NCBI RefSeq assembly: GCF_900156505.1
Contig: NZ_FTPR01000001.1
Location: 1,302,001-1,366,000, forward strand
Source: Yoonia rosea
GTDB taxonomy: Bacteria; Pseudomonadota; Alphaproteobacteria; Rhodobacterales; Rhodobacteraceae
Length of the DNA stretch: 64,000 nucleotides
Direction of reading: 5' to 3'
The notes under the pieces were generated by a model. That model was not told the origin of the DNA. It worked only from the letters and a program-made list of their open reading frames with translations, and did no database searches. Position 1 is the stretch's first letter. Each line of letters opens with the position of its first letter. Shown in pieces: positions 9,296-17,651 of the stretch. Both the position numbers and the translations under genes were made by a program.

Positions 9296-10057
9296 ATGCT
9301 GAAAACACGCATCATCCCCTGTCTGGACGTCGCCGAAGGCCGTGTCGTCAAAGGCGTGAACTTTGTTGACCTGATCGACGCAGGCGATCCTGTGGACGCA
9401 GCCATTGCCTATAATGCGGCGGGTGCGGATGAGCTTTGTTTTCTCGATATCATGGCCACGCAGGAAAACCGCGGCACGATGTTTGATCTTGCCACCCGCA
9501 CAGCCGAGCAGTGCTTTATGCCGCTGACCATCGGTGGTGGCGTGCGCACGCACCATGACGTGCGTGATCTGCTGCTGGCAGGAGCCGATAAGGTCAGCTT
9601 TAACTCTGCCGCTGTCGCCAACCCCGATGTCGTGGCCGAGGCCGCCATGCGTTTCGGGTCGCAATGCATCGTCGTGGCGATTGACGCCAAGACAGTCGCA
9701 CCCGGCAAATGGGAGATTTTCACCCATGGCGGACGACGTGCAACGGGCATTGATGCGGTGGAGTTCGCCAAAACTGTTGTGGCAAAAGGCGCGGGTGAAA
9801 TCCTGCTCACATCCATGGACCGTGATGGCACAAAGGCAGGGTTCAACCTGCCCCTGACCCGCGCTATATCCGACGCGGTCGACGTGCCTGTGATCGCATC
9901 CGGCGGCGTGGGCACGCTGGATCACCTTGTCGAAGGCGTGACCGAAGGTGGGGCCTCTGCCGTCCTTGCCGCGTCAATCTTCCACTTTGGCACCTACACG
10001 ATCGGCGAAGCCAAGGCCCATATGGCCGCCGCTGGCATCCCTGTGAGGCTGACATGA
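9296..10057 (+). CDS. hisF: Imidazole glycerol phosphate synthase, cyclase subunit
   Basis: Uses ammonia delivered by HisH to convert PRFAR to imidazole glycerol phosphate and AICAR. At 253 residues it has normal length. It starts [20 protein letters not shown] with the catalytic Asp (in CLDV). [22 protein letters not shown] and a second Asp region ([14 protein letters not shown]), then [12 protein letters not shown], follow in the order typical of HisF. Its stop overlaps hisE by four bases. Confidence 0.97.
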   Translation: MLKTRIIPCLDVAEGRVVKGVNFVDLIDAGDPVDAAIAYNAAGADELCFLDIMATQENRGTMFDLATRTAEQCFMPLTIGGGVRTHHDVRDLLLAGADKVSFNSAAVANPDVVAEAAMRFGSQCIVVAIDAKTVAPGKWEIFTHGGRRATGIDAVEFAKTVVAKGAGEILLTSMDRDGTKAGFNLPLTRAISDAVDVPVIASGGVGTLDHLVEGVTEGGASAVLAASIFHFGTYTIGEAKAHMAAAGIPVRLT

Positions 10058-10362
10058 CCCTGAACGACCTGTCCGAGATCATCGCCGCACGCAAATCCGC
10101 TGATCCTGACAGCAGCTGGACTGCGAAACTTCTGTCCCAAGGACCGGAAAAATGCGCAGAAAAATTCGGTGAAGAGGCGATTGAAGCCATTATCGAGGCG
10201 GTGAAGGGCGACAAGGCGCGTCTGACATCCGAGGCGGCAGATGTGCTTTATCACCTGCTCGTTATGCTGACCGCCTGTGATGTGGCACTGGACGATGTGA
10301 TTGCGGAATTGGCTGCGCGCCAAGGCACGTCCGGTATCGCCGAGAAAGCCGCGCGCGGCTAA
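10054..10362 (+). CDS. hisE: Phosphoribosyl-ATP pyrophosphatase
   Basis: Hydrolyses phosphoribosyl-ATP to phosphoribosyl-AMP, the second step of histidine synthesis. A MazG-like all-alpha protein of 102 residues. The metal-binding acidic pattern is present: [16 protein letters not shown] and, further on, [14 protein letters not shown]. No HisI domain is fused, so cyclohydrolase must be encoded elsewhere. It is coupled to hisF by ATGA and is the last gene of the cluster; the converging kinase gene ends 22 bases away. Confidence 0.96.
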   Translation: MTLNDLSEIIAARKSADPDSSWTAKLLSQGPEKCAEKFGEEAIEAIIEAVKGDKARLTSEAADVLYHLLVMLTACDVALDDVIAELAARQGTSGIAEKAARG

Positions 10363-10384
10363 CTGCGCACGACCCACAAAACGA

Positions 10385-11716
10385 CTACCTTCCGCGAGAG
10401 ACCCATTCGAGGATCTTTGAGGAAATCCGTTCATCCTCAGCGTGCTGTTGTACCTGCTCGGCCTCTTGTTCCGCCAGTGCCGCCAAACGCGCCTCTTCTG
10501 CAAGGCGTGCCTCTTTGGCCTGACGCGCTGCTTCAATTGCCGCGGCACGTGCAGCCTCAAGCCGCCTTTGTTCTTCAACCTCAAAGGTTTCGCGGTTGAA
10601 CTCCTCAACCCACGCGGGCTTGAAACCATCGCGTTTTGGCGTCGCCTCTTTGCGCGGGGCCGGTGTTTCGACGCGCTTTTGTGCATCTTCGCTCAAGACG
10701 TGCTTGTTGGTTTCTTCGATCAGCTCACTCAGCGTTTTTGTCAGCGTTTTGTTTTCAGGTATTTTGACCGATTTGACCTTCTTGGTTTCCTGCGCGATCA
10801 GGTCCAACCAATCCTTTGCAGACTGGATGCGCTCTTTCGGGGAGACGCGCATCGCCTGGTCGATCGCCGCGAGGAACGCGGTTTCATATTGCGGAAAGCG
10901 GCCTGCAATGGGCTCATAGGGGTCAGGCTCACCGCCAGCCATCGCTGACACACGGATCTGGCTGTCAGGCGGTGCTTCACCCGTAATCAGATGGTACATC
11001 GTTGCGGCCAACGCATAAAGGTCACTGCAAGGCCCCTGCACGCCACCGGCGACATAGAATTCATGTGGTGAATAGCCGTCTTTGACGACGAGCATTTTCG
11101 AAACGGCATTGGTCTTCTGGCTTGCATCCTCGCGGGCGGCGCCAAAGTCGATCAAAGCGGGCGTGCCCCATTTATCCAGCAGGATATTGTCGGGGGAAAT
11201 ATCTCTGTGCAGCAGGTCGTTACTGTGCACCAGTTCAATCGCGTCCAGCACCTTCACCAGAATATCGCGTACCTGATCGGGGCTCAGCGCGTCATTGTCA
11301 TCCTCGATCACATCAAGCAGGTCGCGCCCCTCGAACAGATCCAGCACCATATAGGCAGTGCCGTTTTCTTCAAACGCCTGATGGACGCTGACGATATTGG
11401 GGTGGCGCAACTTGGCGATACTGCGCGCCTCGCGCATGAACATCTCGACGATCTGGCGGTATTGCGCATCATGGGAGGGGGCGTTCACGGTGACGCGGTT
11501 GCCAAAACGCATACAGACTGATGCCGGAAAACACTCCTTGATCACAACAGGACGTTCCAAAAACGTGTCCATCGCCAAATAGGTTATCCCGAATCCGCCC
11601 GCACCGATCTGACGGTCAATCTTGAACTTCCCATCCAGCAGTTCCAAGCCAGTGGGCAAGCCCTGCCCCTGACTTTCATAAATCTGAGATGGGTCAATGA
11701 TGCGTGTTTCTTGCAT
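10385..11716 (-). CDS. Cytosolic serine/threonine protein kinase with a charged helical tail
   Basis: A Hanks-type kinase of 443 residues. The glycine loop is GAGGFG (38-43) and the ATP lysine is Lys60 in VVIKE. The catalytic loop reads HRDISPDNILL, and the metal site is DFG in LIDFGAARED. The activation segment and C-lobe run to about residue 300. Residues ~340-443 are a charged Ala/Glu/Arg-rich region, very probably a long helix or coiled coil. Unlike PknB-type kinases there is no transmembrane segment or PASTA/sensor domain. No phosphatase or forkhead partner is adjacent, so its substrates cannot be inferred from context. Confidence 0.9.
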   Translation of the reverse strand: MQETRIIDPSQIYESQGQGLPTGLELLDGKFKIDRQIGAGGFGITYLAMDTFLERPVVIKECFPASVCMRFGNRVTVNAPSHDAQYRQIVEMFMREARSIAKLRHPNIVSVHQAFEENGTAYMVLDLFEGRDLLDVIEDDNDALSPDQVRDILVKVLDAIELVHSNDLLHRDISPDNILLDKWGTPALIDFGAAREDASQKTNAVSKMLVVKDGYSPHEFYVAGGVQGPCSDLYALAATMYHLITGEAPPDSQIRVSAMAGGEPDPYEPIAGRFPQYETAFLAAIDQAMRVSPKERIQSAKDWLDLIAQETKKVKSVKIPENKTLTKTLSELIEETNKHVLSEDAQKRVETPAPRKEATPKRDGFKPAWVEEFNRETFEVEEQRRLEAARAAAIEAARQAKEARLAEEARLAALAEQEAEQVQQHAEDERISSKILEWVSRGR

Positions 11717-11874
11717 TGATTATCCATAGTCGTGAAGCACAACGGAAAAACAAAGACTGCTACTGGAACTAACTAATAGATGTGACGGCGCGCCAATGAG
11801 TCAATGACGAAACACTTGCAATTTAATGCGTATAGAATCGGCTTACCGCACCATCACCATAACCCTGTTAGCTA

Positions 11875-11898
11875 AATGTGCCATTCTTGTGGCACATT
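11875..11898 (-). terminator. Weak terminator candidate after the CoA-binding gene
   Basis: A 7-bp inverted repeat (TGTGCCA / TGGCACA at 11877-11883 and 11890-11896) about 30 bases beyond the stop at 11925. The T tail on the minus strand is short, so termination efficiency is doubtful. Confidence 0.4.
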
Positions 11899-11924
11899 AT
11901 GGCTTTTTTAATAAAAGCGTTTGT

Positions 11925-12398
11925 TTACAACTGCAACTTTGACGAGATTATGCCGGTGGCAAAACCCGCCATACGCAACTCAGAGAATAATCTCTGGTAT
12001 TCGATCTTCGGACAACGGTCCTCAATCACATCAACGCCACGGGCTTGTGCCTCGGCTGCGGCTTGCGGATGCGACACGCCGATCTGCATCCAGATTGTTT
12101 GCAGGTTGGGCCACCTTGCAAGCGATGCCGTCACAATGGGCGGCACCTGTTCGGACCGGCGAAAGATATCGACCATATCCACATCATCGGGAATGTCGGA
12201 CACGTCACCATAGACCTTTTCCCCCAAAAGCGTCTGGCCCGCCAAACCGGGGTTCACAGGGATAATCCGGTAGCCTTTCAGGCTAAGATAACGCGCCACG
12301 TAATAGCTGGGGCGGATTTCATTCGCGGACACGCCCACGATCGCAATCGTTTTCGTGCGCTTTAGAATCGTGCGGAGGTGGTCGTCGCTATAGCTCAT
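11925..12398 (-). CDS. CoA-binding domain protein (YccU-like)
   Basis: A 157-residue single-domain Rossmann protein of the CoA_binding family. The nucleotide-binding segment is TIAIVGVSANEIRPSYYVARYL (split here as TIAIVGVSANEIRPS then YYVARYL) near residues 16-37. IPVNPG and the conserved Gly/Asp/Val strand order follow. The region VEDRCPKIEY-like near the C-terminus (DVIEDRCPKIEYQRL) is typical. The family binds CoA in vitro but its cellular role is unsettled. It is the stand-alone form, without the succinyl-CoA ligase-like half found in acetyl-CoA synthetase-like acyltransferases. Confidence 0.88.
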   Translation of the reverse strand: MSYSDDHLRTILKRTKTIAIVGVSANEIRPSYYVARYLSLKGYRIIPVNPGLAGQTLLGEKVYGDVSDIPDDVDMVDIFRRSEQVPPIVTASLARWPNLQTIWMQIGVSHPQAAAEAQARGVDVIEDRCPKIEYQRLFSELRMAGFATGIISSKLQL

Positions 12399-12426
12399 GC
12401 CGCAACATACACTGCGCGTTCATAAG

Positions 12427-12453
12427 AAAAAAGCGCCCGGACACACCGGGCGC
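12427..12453 (-). terminator. Terminator on the minus strand (rlmB transcript)
   Basis: On the minus strand an 8-bp stem GCGCCCGG / CCGGGCGC with a short loop is followed by six T. It lies 140 bases past the stop of the zinc-ribbon gene and only 29 bases before the ATG of the CoA-binding gene. It therefore either ends the rlmB transcript or acts as a leader attenuator for the next gene. Confidence 0.8.
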
Positions 12454-12592
12454 AAGTCATGGAACGAGGGACAGTGAGACAGTGCACGCCTGTTCCGAAG
12501 GCGCGCCGTCCCTACCGAGATGTGTGCGACAGATGCACAAACGAAGAGACCCTCAAGCGAATGTGATAGGGCGTGTGCCGGGGGATGATGCG

Positions 12593-12907
12593 TCAGTCGA
12601 AAATCTCATCGACAACGTCTTCGACAACATCCCAGACTTGCGACATGATGCGGCGGCCAAAACTCTTGGATTTCTTACGTTTCGTAGGGCGCTCATGGCG
12701 GTATTCGGGATACTTCTCGACCCGTTTCCGCGGCGTAGGACGGGCGGGTGCCGCCGCGGGCGCAGTTTGCTTTGGCAGCATCTTGAGCGCCCGTAGGGGT
12801 GCACCGCAGTTGCTGCATGTCAGCTCGTGCCGATCATTGCCGCGCAGGACAAGGGCGGCTTTGGTTCCGCAATAACAACATGTCGCAATCTTTGTGGCAG
12901 CCATCAA
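12593..12907 (-). CDS. Small zinc-ribbon protein
   Basis: A 104-residue protein. The N-terminal third contains two CxxC knuckles (CCYCG near residues 10-13 and CSNCG near 32-35), the spacing of a rubredoxin-type zinc ribbon. The middle is a Pro/Ala-rich, very basic linker. The C-terminus is acidic (VWDVVEDVVDEIFD), an amphipathic helix. This dipolar layout would suit a nucleic-acid or ribosome-associated adaptor, but that is inference. It lies 14 bases downstream of rlmB on the same strand, so it is co-transcribed with an rRNA methyltransferase. I know of no named function. Confidence 0.75.
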   Translation of the reverse strand: MMAATKIATCCYCGTKAALVLRGNDRHELTCSNCGAPLRALKMLPKQTAPAAAPARPTPRKRVEKYPEYRHERPTKRKKSKSFGRRIMSQVWDVVEDVVDEIFD

Positions 12908-12921
12908 TCCGGTCCCGTCAT

Positions 12922-13698
12922 TCAGCCTTTGACAGCATATAGGGCCACTGCCGCCGCATTTGAGACGTTAAGCGATCCAAATCCGGCTGCTGCGTCGATT
13001 TTGACCAGTGCGTCGCAGGTTTCACGTGTTTTTTCGCGCAATCCCGGCCCTTCAGCCCCCATCACCAGAGCGACTGGACGGTCGCGCTTGCCCTCAACAG
13101 CGGCCTCGATCGTGGTTTCTGCTTCGCCATCAAGGCCCAGCACAAGATAGCCCATGTCCTTCAGCGCCGCCATGGCATCCGCCAGATTGCGCACCCGCAA
13201 ATAGGGTTGCCGCTCCAGCGCCCCACTAGCCGTTTTCGCCAAAGCGCCTGTTTCGGGGGCAGAATGACGCTGGACCGCAACAACAGCGCGCGCACCGAAG
13301 ACCTCGGCAGACCGCAGGATCGCACCCACATTGTGGGGATCGGTCACGCGGTCAAGCAGCACAATGCGCGGTGGCATGGGGCCATCGCCCAGCGCCACAT
13401 CTTGCAGGCTGCCCCAATCAAGCGGTTTGACTTCCAGTGCAGCCCCCTGATGCACCGACTGCGGATCAAGCGGGGCTGCGAATTTGCGTGGATCGGAGAT
13501 CTCGGGTTCCATTCCGCTTTGCGCCACCGCATCCCCTAGCCGTTCCAGCGCATTGCGCGTCACCACCAGCCGCAGCTTGGTGCGGGCGGGGTTTTCCAGC
13601 GCGTCGCGCACCGCGTGCAGACCAAACAGCCAAACGGTTTCCTGAGCGGCAATCCGTTTGCCCTGCTCTTTTGCAATCACCCACTTTGGCTTTTTCAT
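12922..13698 (-). CDS. rlmB: 23S rRNA (guanosine-2'-O-) methyltransferase RlmB family
   Basis: SPOUT-class 2'-O-methyltransferase of 258 residues. The N-terminal substrate-binding domain (LFGLHAVRDALENPART) is followed by the knotted SpoU catalytic domain: motif 1 LLDRVTDPHNVGAILRSAEVFG, motif 2 LVMGAEGPGL, and motif 3 GSLNVSNAAAVALYAV. RlmB methylates G2251 of 23S rRNA using SAM; TrmH-like relatives act on tRNA, so the exact target is inferred. Adjacent to tRNA-Tyr on the opposite strand. Confidence 0.93.
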   Translation of the reverse strand: MKKPKWVIAKEQGKRIAAQETVWLFGLHAVRDALENPARTKLRLVVTRNALERLGDAVAQSGMEPEISDPRKFAAPLDPQSVHQGAALEVKPLDWGSLQDVALGDGPMPPRIVLLDRVTDPHNVGAILRSAEVFGARAVVAVQRHSAPETGALAKTASGALERQPYLRVRNLADAMAALKDMGYLVLGLDGEAETTIEAAVEGKRDRPVALVMGAEGPGLREKTRETCDALVKIDAAAGFGSLNVSNAAAVALYAVKG

Positions 13699-13824
13699 CT
13701 GCTTTCCTATCGCGCATGTTCGCCCCCGCGATACCCCACTCGGGCGTGGCTGTGAAGAGGATCACATTTAACCCCACTTTTGCGGTTGACGCACCCTAGG
13801 GGCGCGGGTAATCAGCGCTTGGTT

Positions 13825-13908
13825 GGGCGACAGGCCGCAAGGTGTGGCAGGGGACTGTAACTCCCTCGAGGCGACTCACGCCTGGTTCGATTCCAGGGTC
13901 GCCCACCA
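13825..13908 (+). tRNA. tRNA-Tyr (GTA)
   Basis: The acceptor arm GGGCGAC (13825-13831) pairs with GTCGCCC (13898-13904). The anticodon loop CTGTAAC carries GTA. A long variable arm with its own stem marks a class II tRNA, as expected for bacterial tRNA-Tyr. The T-loop is TTCGATT and CCA is encoded (13906-13908). It has the same orientation as the following non-coding stretch. Confidence 0.96.
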
Positions 13909-14265
13909 TTCTGTCTTGGGACAGAGACTTAGACGCGTGATTTTCCCGTGCACAGCACAGGTGAAAATCTACATGCGCTATCCAGCCCTTAAGCAACTCG
14001 AGACACGGCATTTTTTACTTATGCCTGCCCTTTTCACCCGGTGGGAAAGGACCCGCAGTTGCAGCTGTCCTTCTGGACGCGATATCCAAAAACGGCGTCT
14101 CACTTAGCCCGTGTGCTGTTCATCCTTGGACAATCCTTGCTTGCGGGACCAACGGTGAAGCCATGACATACCCCGATGACCTCGCGGGGCGTTGGGACAA
14201 ACCGCTCTCGAAACAATGTGATTTTTCGCTCTAGCGCTTCAAGGCCCAACCCAATGCGCCGAAAC
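13909..14265. other. Non-coding stretch after tRNA-Tyr
   Basis: About 357 bases between tRNA-Tyr and the end of the HAD gene. Short open frames exist on both strands, but none has a ribosome site, a recognisable domain or normal codon use. I looked for a repeat of the tRNA 3' end that would betray an integration site and found none. I see no clear terminator either. It may be decayed sequence. Confidence 0.5.
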
Positions 14266-15168
14266 TTAGATGCGACAGAGGCGCCAGTCTGCAAATAGTC
14301 CCGCGCGCCTGACAAAGGGCTGTGTTTCATAGCCCGAGAAGAGCCCGTCTTGCGTTACCAAGACAGTGCGCCAGCCCCGAACCGCAGCGCCCAGGATATC
14401 TGTGTGAAGCGTGTCGCCACACATCGCGATCCGATTCTTCGCAGTCTTTGGGAGTGAGGCCTCAATCAGATCATACACTTCGGGAAAGGGTTTCCCGAAA
14501 AAACGCACACAGTCCGGGAATGCGTCCGCAACCATGTGGCCGAAGTACCCCGGCTCTACCGAAAAGCCGTCATCACGGGGCGCGGCGAGATCGGCGTTGG
14601 CGATCAACAGCGGGCGCGGAGAGCGCTGCATGGCGGCGTTCAAAAGGTCTTGTTGCGCGGCCGTCCAGTCCGCCGCCGAAAGGAACAGAAACTGGTCCAC
14701 GGCGTCATAGTCGGCAGCCTTGTCCGTCAACCGCGTTACGGTGTGCGGCAGGTCGCCGAGCTGGTCGGTATCGGCGGCAATCACGCCCCAGTGTCCGGCA
14801 CCCATCGCGTCAAGGGCGGCTTGCCGGCTGGTAATGATCTCGTCATCCTCAACCCGCAGGCCGAGCCGTTTGAATTTGGCAATGGCGCCGCTTCGATCAT
14901 AGCTGGCGGCGTTGGTCAGGATACGAATGGCGCAGCCGCGCGCGCGAAGCTGATCGAGCCGCGTATCCGCACCGGGGATCAGGGTTTCGCCCACATTCAA
15001 CACGCCAAAAGCATCGAAGACGAAGGCGTCGACTTGCGCGGCGATATCCAGCAGCGAGCTGATCTCGACGGTGTCCGGTTGGGTCGTCACGGCCGGAAGC
15101 CGCGTGCGGATCTCTTCGTAGCGGTCGAAAATCTGTTGCGTCGTCAGCAAAGCATCTGGATCGGTCAC
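14266..15168 (-). CDS. HAD-superfamily class IIA-like hydrolase (TIGR01459-like)
   Basis: A 300-residue HAD protein. Motif I is FVFDAFGVLNVG with nucleophile Asp52. The usual second Asp two residues later is Phe54, a change I recall as typical of the TIGR01459 group (which has Trp there). Motif II is RILTNAASYD. The cap follows. Motif III Lys is in FFGKPFPEVYDL and motif IV is CGDTLHTDILGA. The start is GTG at 15168 with AAAGGACAGG upstream. It lies 64 bases behind the second phnE-type permease gene on the same strand, so it probably acts on, or senses, a phosphorus compound brought in by that transporter. Without the second Asp, ordinary phosphatase activity is uncertain. Confidence 0.85.
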   Translation of the reverse strand: MTDPDALLTTQQIFDRYEEIRTRLPAVTTQPDTVEISSLLDIAAQVDAFVFDAFGVLNVGETLIPGADTRLDQLRARGCAIRILTNAASYDRSGAIAKFKRLGLRVEDDEIITSRQAALDAMGAGHWGVIAADTDQLGDLPHTVTRLTDKAADYDAVDQFLFLSAADWTAAQQDLLNAAMQRSPRPLLIANADLAAPRDDGFSVEPGYFGHMVADAFPDCVRFFGKPFPEVYDLIEASLPKTAKNRIAMCGDTLHTDILGAAVRGWRTVLVTQDGLFSGYETQPFVRRAGLFADWRLCRI

Positions 15169-15196
15169 GTGTCCTGTCCTTTGGGGGGCAAAGCAT

Positions 15197-15225
15197 CAGG
15201 GCCGCCGGATAATCCAGCGGCCCTG
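15197..15225 (-). repeat. Intercistronic hairpin between phnE and the HAD gene
   Basis: A 9-bp perfect stem CAGGGCCGC / GCGGCCCTG around an 11-base loop, with no T tract on either side. It could stall RNA decay or lower expression of the HAD gene relative to the transporter. It is not a classical terminator. Confidence 0.5.
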
Positions 15226-15232
15226 TCATGCA

Positions 15233-16030
15233 TCACAGAAGCTTCTTGCGAAGGGCGGAGGAGATAAGCTCACCTGCGATGACAAGTGCGAGGATCGTGA
15301 GCAAGACCATCGAAACCTCTTGCCATTGGAAGGTATCAATTGCGCCCTGCAGGATGATCCCAATACCGCCTGCCCCGACAAGTCCGAGGACCGTGGATTC
15401 GCGCAGGTTGATATCCCAACGCAGAATGCTGATCGCAAAGAAGGCAGGCATCACCTGTGGCACGATCCCGTACATCACCACCTTGAACCGCGACGCGCCG
15501 CAGGCTTCCAATGCCTCGATCGGAGCGTGGTCGATTTCTTCAATCGCCTCGCCCAGCAGTTTGCCAAGGAACCCGATAGAGCGAAACATAATCGCGATGA
15601 TCCCCGCGACGATGCCGGGACCGAAGATGGCAACGAAGAGAAGCGCCCAGATGATCGTATTGACTGACCGCGAGGACACCAGAATGAACCGCCCGATCCA
15701 GAGGCACACCACGTTTGGCGTCGTGTTCTGCGCCGAGATATAGGCGACGGGAAGCGACAGCACGATAGCGATCATCGTGGCGATGGTGGCGATGTTGATG
15801 GTCTGCCACGTGGCCTCTAGGATCGACGGCAGATTGGTCGGGTCCGGTGGCACCATGCGGGCAAACAGGTCGACCAGTTGGATCGGCGCATCCCAGACCC
15901 ATTCCCAGATCACGTCGATACTGCCCAGCGCCCAGACGACCACCAGTGTGACAGCTAAGAGCGCGACATATCGTTTCATCCGTTGGGCCGGTGTAAACCG
16001 CGCCCATTCATGTGTGAGTGTCTGTGTCAT
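15233..16030 (-). CDS. phnE: Phosphonate-type ABC transporter permease (PhnE family, second copy)
   Basis: A 265-residue inner-membrane permease. About six membrane segments are visible, with a long N-terminal extension containing the first (YVALLAVTLVVVWAL). The ABC-coupling EAA-like loop reads ALEACGASRFKVVMYGIVPQ near residues 170-195. The C-terminus has GGIGIILQGAID, a block typical of PhnE. Its ATG overlaps the stop of the upstream permease gene by four bases. With PhnC, PhnD and the other PhnE it forms an importer; two distinct PhnE genes suggest a heterodimeric channel. Confidence 0.93.
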   Translation of the reverse strand: MTQTLTHEWARFTPAQRMKRYVALLAVTLVVVWALGSIDVIWEWVWDAPIQLVDLFARMVPPDPTNLPSILEATWQTINIATIATMIAIVLSLPVAYISAQNTTPNVVCLWIGRFILVSSRSVNTIIWALLFVAIFGPGIVAGIIAIMFRSIGFLGKLLGEAIEEIDHAPIEALEACGASRFKVVMYGIVPQVMPAFFAISILRWDINLRESTVLGLVGAGGIGIILQGAIDTFQWQEVSMVLLTILALVIAGELISSALRKKLL

Positions 16031-16818
16031 GTCATCCGCTTTCTGATCATGCCGCTGACGGCTTCGGAAATCAGGATCGCACCGACGATGACCATCGTGA
16101 TCGCAAGCGCGAAGTCGTAGTCATAGCGCCCGAACGCATTGGCAAGGGTCGCCCCGATGCCGCCCGCGCCGACGATACCGACCACAGCAGAGGCCCGCAG
16201 GTTGCTATCAAGCTGATAAATCCCAAGCCCCACAAGACGTGGCATGATCTGCGGCAGGATCGCGTAAACCATTGTGCTCAAGAACGGTGCCCCGACAGAG
16301 CGCATCGCCTCGACTTGACCGAAGTCGATTTCCTCGATCCGTTCGGCCAACAGTTTGGCGACGAAGCCGATGGAATACACCGTCAGCGTAAGCGCGCCGG
16401 CCAAGGGGCCAAAGCCCACGGCCTTTACGAAAATGATCGCGACGATCACGGGGTGAAAGCTGCGTGCCAGAATGAACGTGCCGCGGCCCAACAAATAGAC
16501 AGGCTTTGGCGAAATGTTACGCGCAGCCATGAATGCCAATGGCACCGACAAAATCATTCCCAGCGTGGTGGCAAGGATCGCAATTTTCAGGCTTTCCATG
16601 AAACCCGAAATCAACAGGCCGGAACGTTCAAAGCTGGGAGGGAAAGCCCCGCTAAAGATACGCTGTGCCCGTGTGAGACCTTGGGCTGTGCGCTCCCAAT
16701 CGATGGGAAGCGTGGCAATGGTCCCGATCACATAGGCCGCAACGGCGATATAAAACACCCACCTCAGGACGGGGGATTTAATGAACGGCGGTTTGCGCCA
16801 GACGGTTTGGGTGGTCAT
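16027..16818 (-). CDS. phnE: Phosphonate-type ABC transporter permease (PhnE family, first copy)
   Basis: A 263-residue membrane protein, homologous to the next gene but clearly diverged. Its EAA-like loop is AMRSVGAPFLSTMVYAILPQIMP. The block DSNLRASAVVGIVGAGGIGATL mirrors DINLRESTVLGLVGAGGIGIIL of the partner permease, which supports an old duplication. Four-base overlaps on both sides (phnC upstream, second phnE downstream) show tight translational coupling and hence fixed stoichiometry. Confidence 0.93.
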   Translation of the reverse strand: MTTQTVWRKPPFIKSPVLRWVFYIAVAAYVIGTIATLPIDWERTAQGLTRAQRIFSGAFPPSFERSGLLISGFMESLKIAILATTLGMILSVPLAFMAARNISPKPVYLLGRGTFILARSFHPVIVAIIFVKAVGFGPLAGALTLTVYSIGFVAKLLAERIEEIDFGQVEAMRSVGAPFLSTMVYAILPQIMPRLVGLGIYQLDSNLRASAVVGIVGAGGIGATLANAFGRYDYDFALAITMVIVGAILISEAVSGMIRKRMT

Positions 16819-17588
16819 GCGACGGCACCCATTTCCTGACGATCCTCGGACGGTGTGCCCGCATAGATTTCATCCATCTGTGCGGCGTCCAGAGCGGCTG
16901 GCTTGTCATCAAATATGATCCGCCCGTAGCGCATCCCGACAATACGGTCACTGTACTCTTTGGCCTCGGTCACGTTGTGGATGTTGATAATGACAGGCAG
17001 GTTCAATTCGCGGGCAAGATCACGCAACAAAGACATAATCTGTTCGGACGTTTTCGGGTCCAGCGACGCGGTGGGTTCATCCGCCAGCAAAATTTCAGGG
17101 CGCTGCATCAGGGCACGCACCACACCAACACGTTGGCGTTCGCCCCCCGACAATTCATCAGCGCGCTTGTCCGCGTATTGGGCGATGCCCACACGTTCCA
17201 TCAACGCGAACGCGCGTTCGATGTCTTCAGCAGGATAACGGCGCGTGACAGCGGCCCATGTGGAAATATAGCCCAGACGACCGGACTGCACGTTTTCCAT
17301 AACGCTCAACCGGTCCACCAGATTGAAGCTTTGGAACACCATGCCGATCCGGCGACGGGCTTTACGCAGCTCTTTCGCGCCAAGCGTCGTAAAGTCGGTG
17401 CCGTTCAACGTGATGCTGCCCGATGTGGGTTCAACCAGGCGGTTCACACAGCGCAAAAGCGTGCTCTTGCCCGCGCCGGACGATCCGATGATCGACATCA
17501 ATTGTTCACCTTGAACCGATAGGTTCAGATCCTTCAGGACAGGCGCACCGTTCCCGTATCTTTTCACAAGATTCTTAATTTCTAGCAT
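16815..17588 (-). CDS. phnC: Phosphonate-type ABC transporter ATP-binding protein
   Basis: The ATPase of the importer, 257 residues. Walker A is GSSGAGKST, the Q-loop is MVFQSFNLV, the signature is LSGGERQRVGVVRA, and Walker B is ILLADEPTASLD, followed by the switch His in INIHNV. The segment NVQSGRLGY after the Q-loop is characteristic of PhnC. It lies 63 bases downstream of the binding-protein gene, the usual phnDCE arrangement. No C-P lyase gene (phnG-M) is present in this window, so the cargo may be phosphite, phosphate or an organophosphate rather than a phosphonate. Confidence 0.95.
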   Translation of the reverse strand: MLEIKNLVKRYGNGAPVLKDLNLSVQGEQLMSIIGSSGAGKSTLLRCVNRLVEPTSGSITLNGTDFTTLGAKELRKARRRIGMVFQSFNLVDRLSVMENVQSGRLGYISTWAAVTRRYPAEDIERAFALMERVGIAQYADKRADELSGGERQRVGVVRALMQRPEILLADEPTASLDPKTSEQIMSLLRDLARELNLPVIINIHNVTEAKEYSDRIVGMRYGRIIFDDKPAALDAAQMDEIYAGTPSEDRQEMGAVA

Positions 17589-17651
17589 GTTGCCTCTCAG
17601 ACGCGCGTGCCACCCCGACCCATTGGTCGGAGTGGTATTTTGCAGGGGGGA

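Noticed and set aside
13825-14265. Integration site at tRNA-Tyr
   Set aside because: No second copy of the tRNA 3' end and no integrase gene in the window.
14100-14330. 76-codon minus-strand frame behind the HAD gene
   Set aside because: It overlaps the end of the HAD gene in another frame and has no support.
16018-16839. 273-codon plus-strand frame opposite the first phnE gene
   Set aside because: Very charged, His/Gly-rich translation typical of the complement of a membrane protein gene; no known domain.
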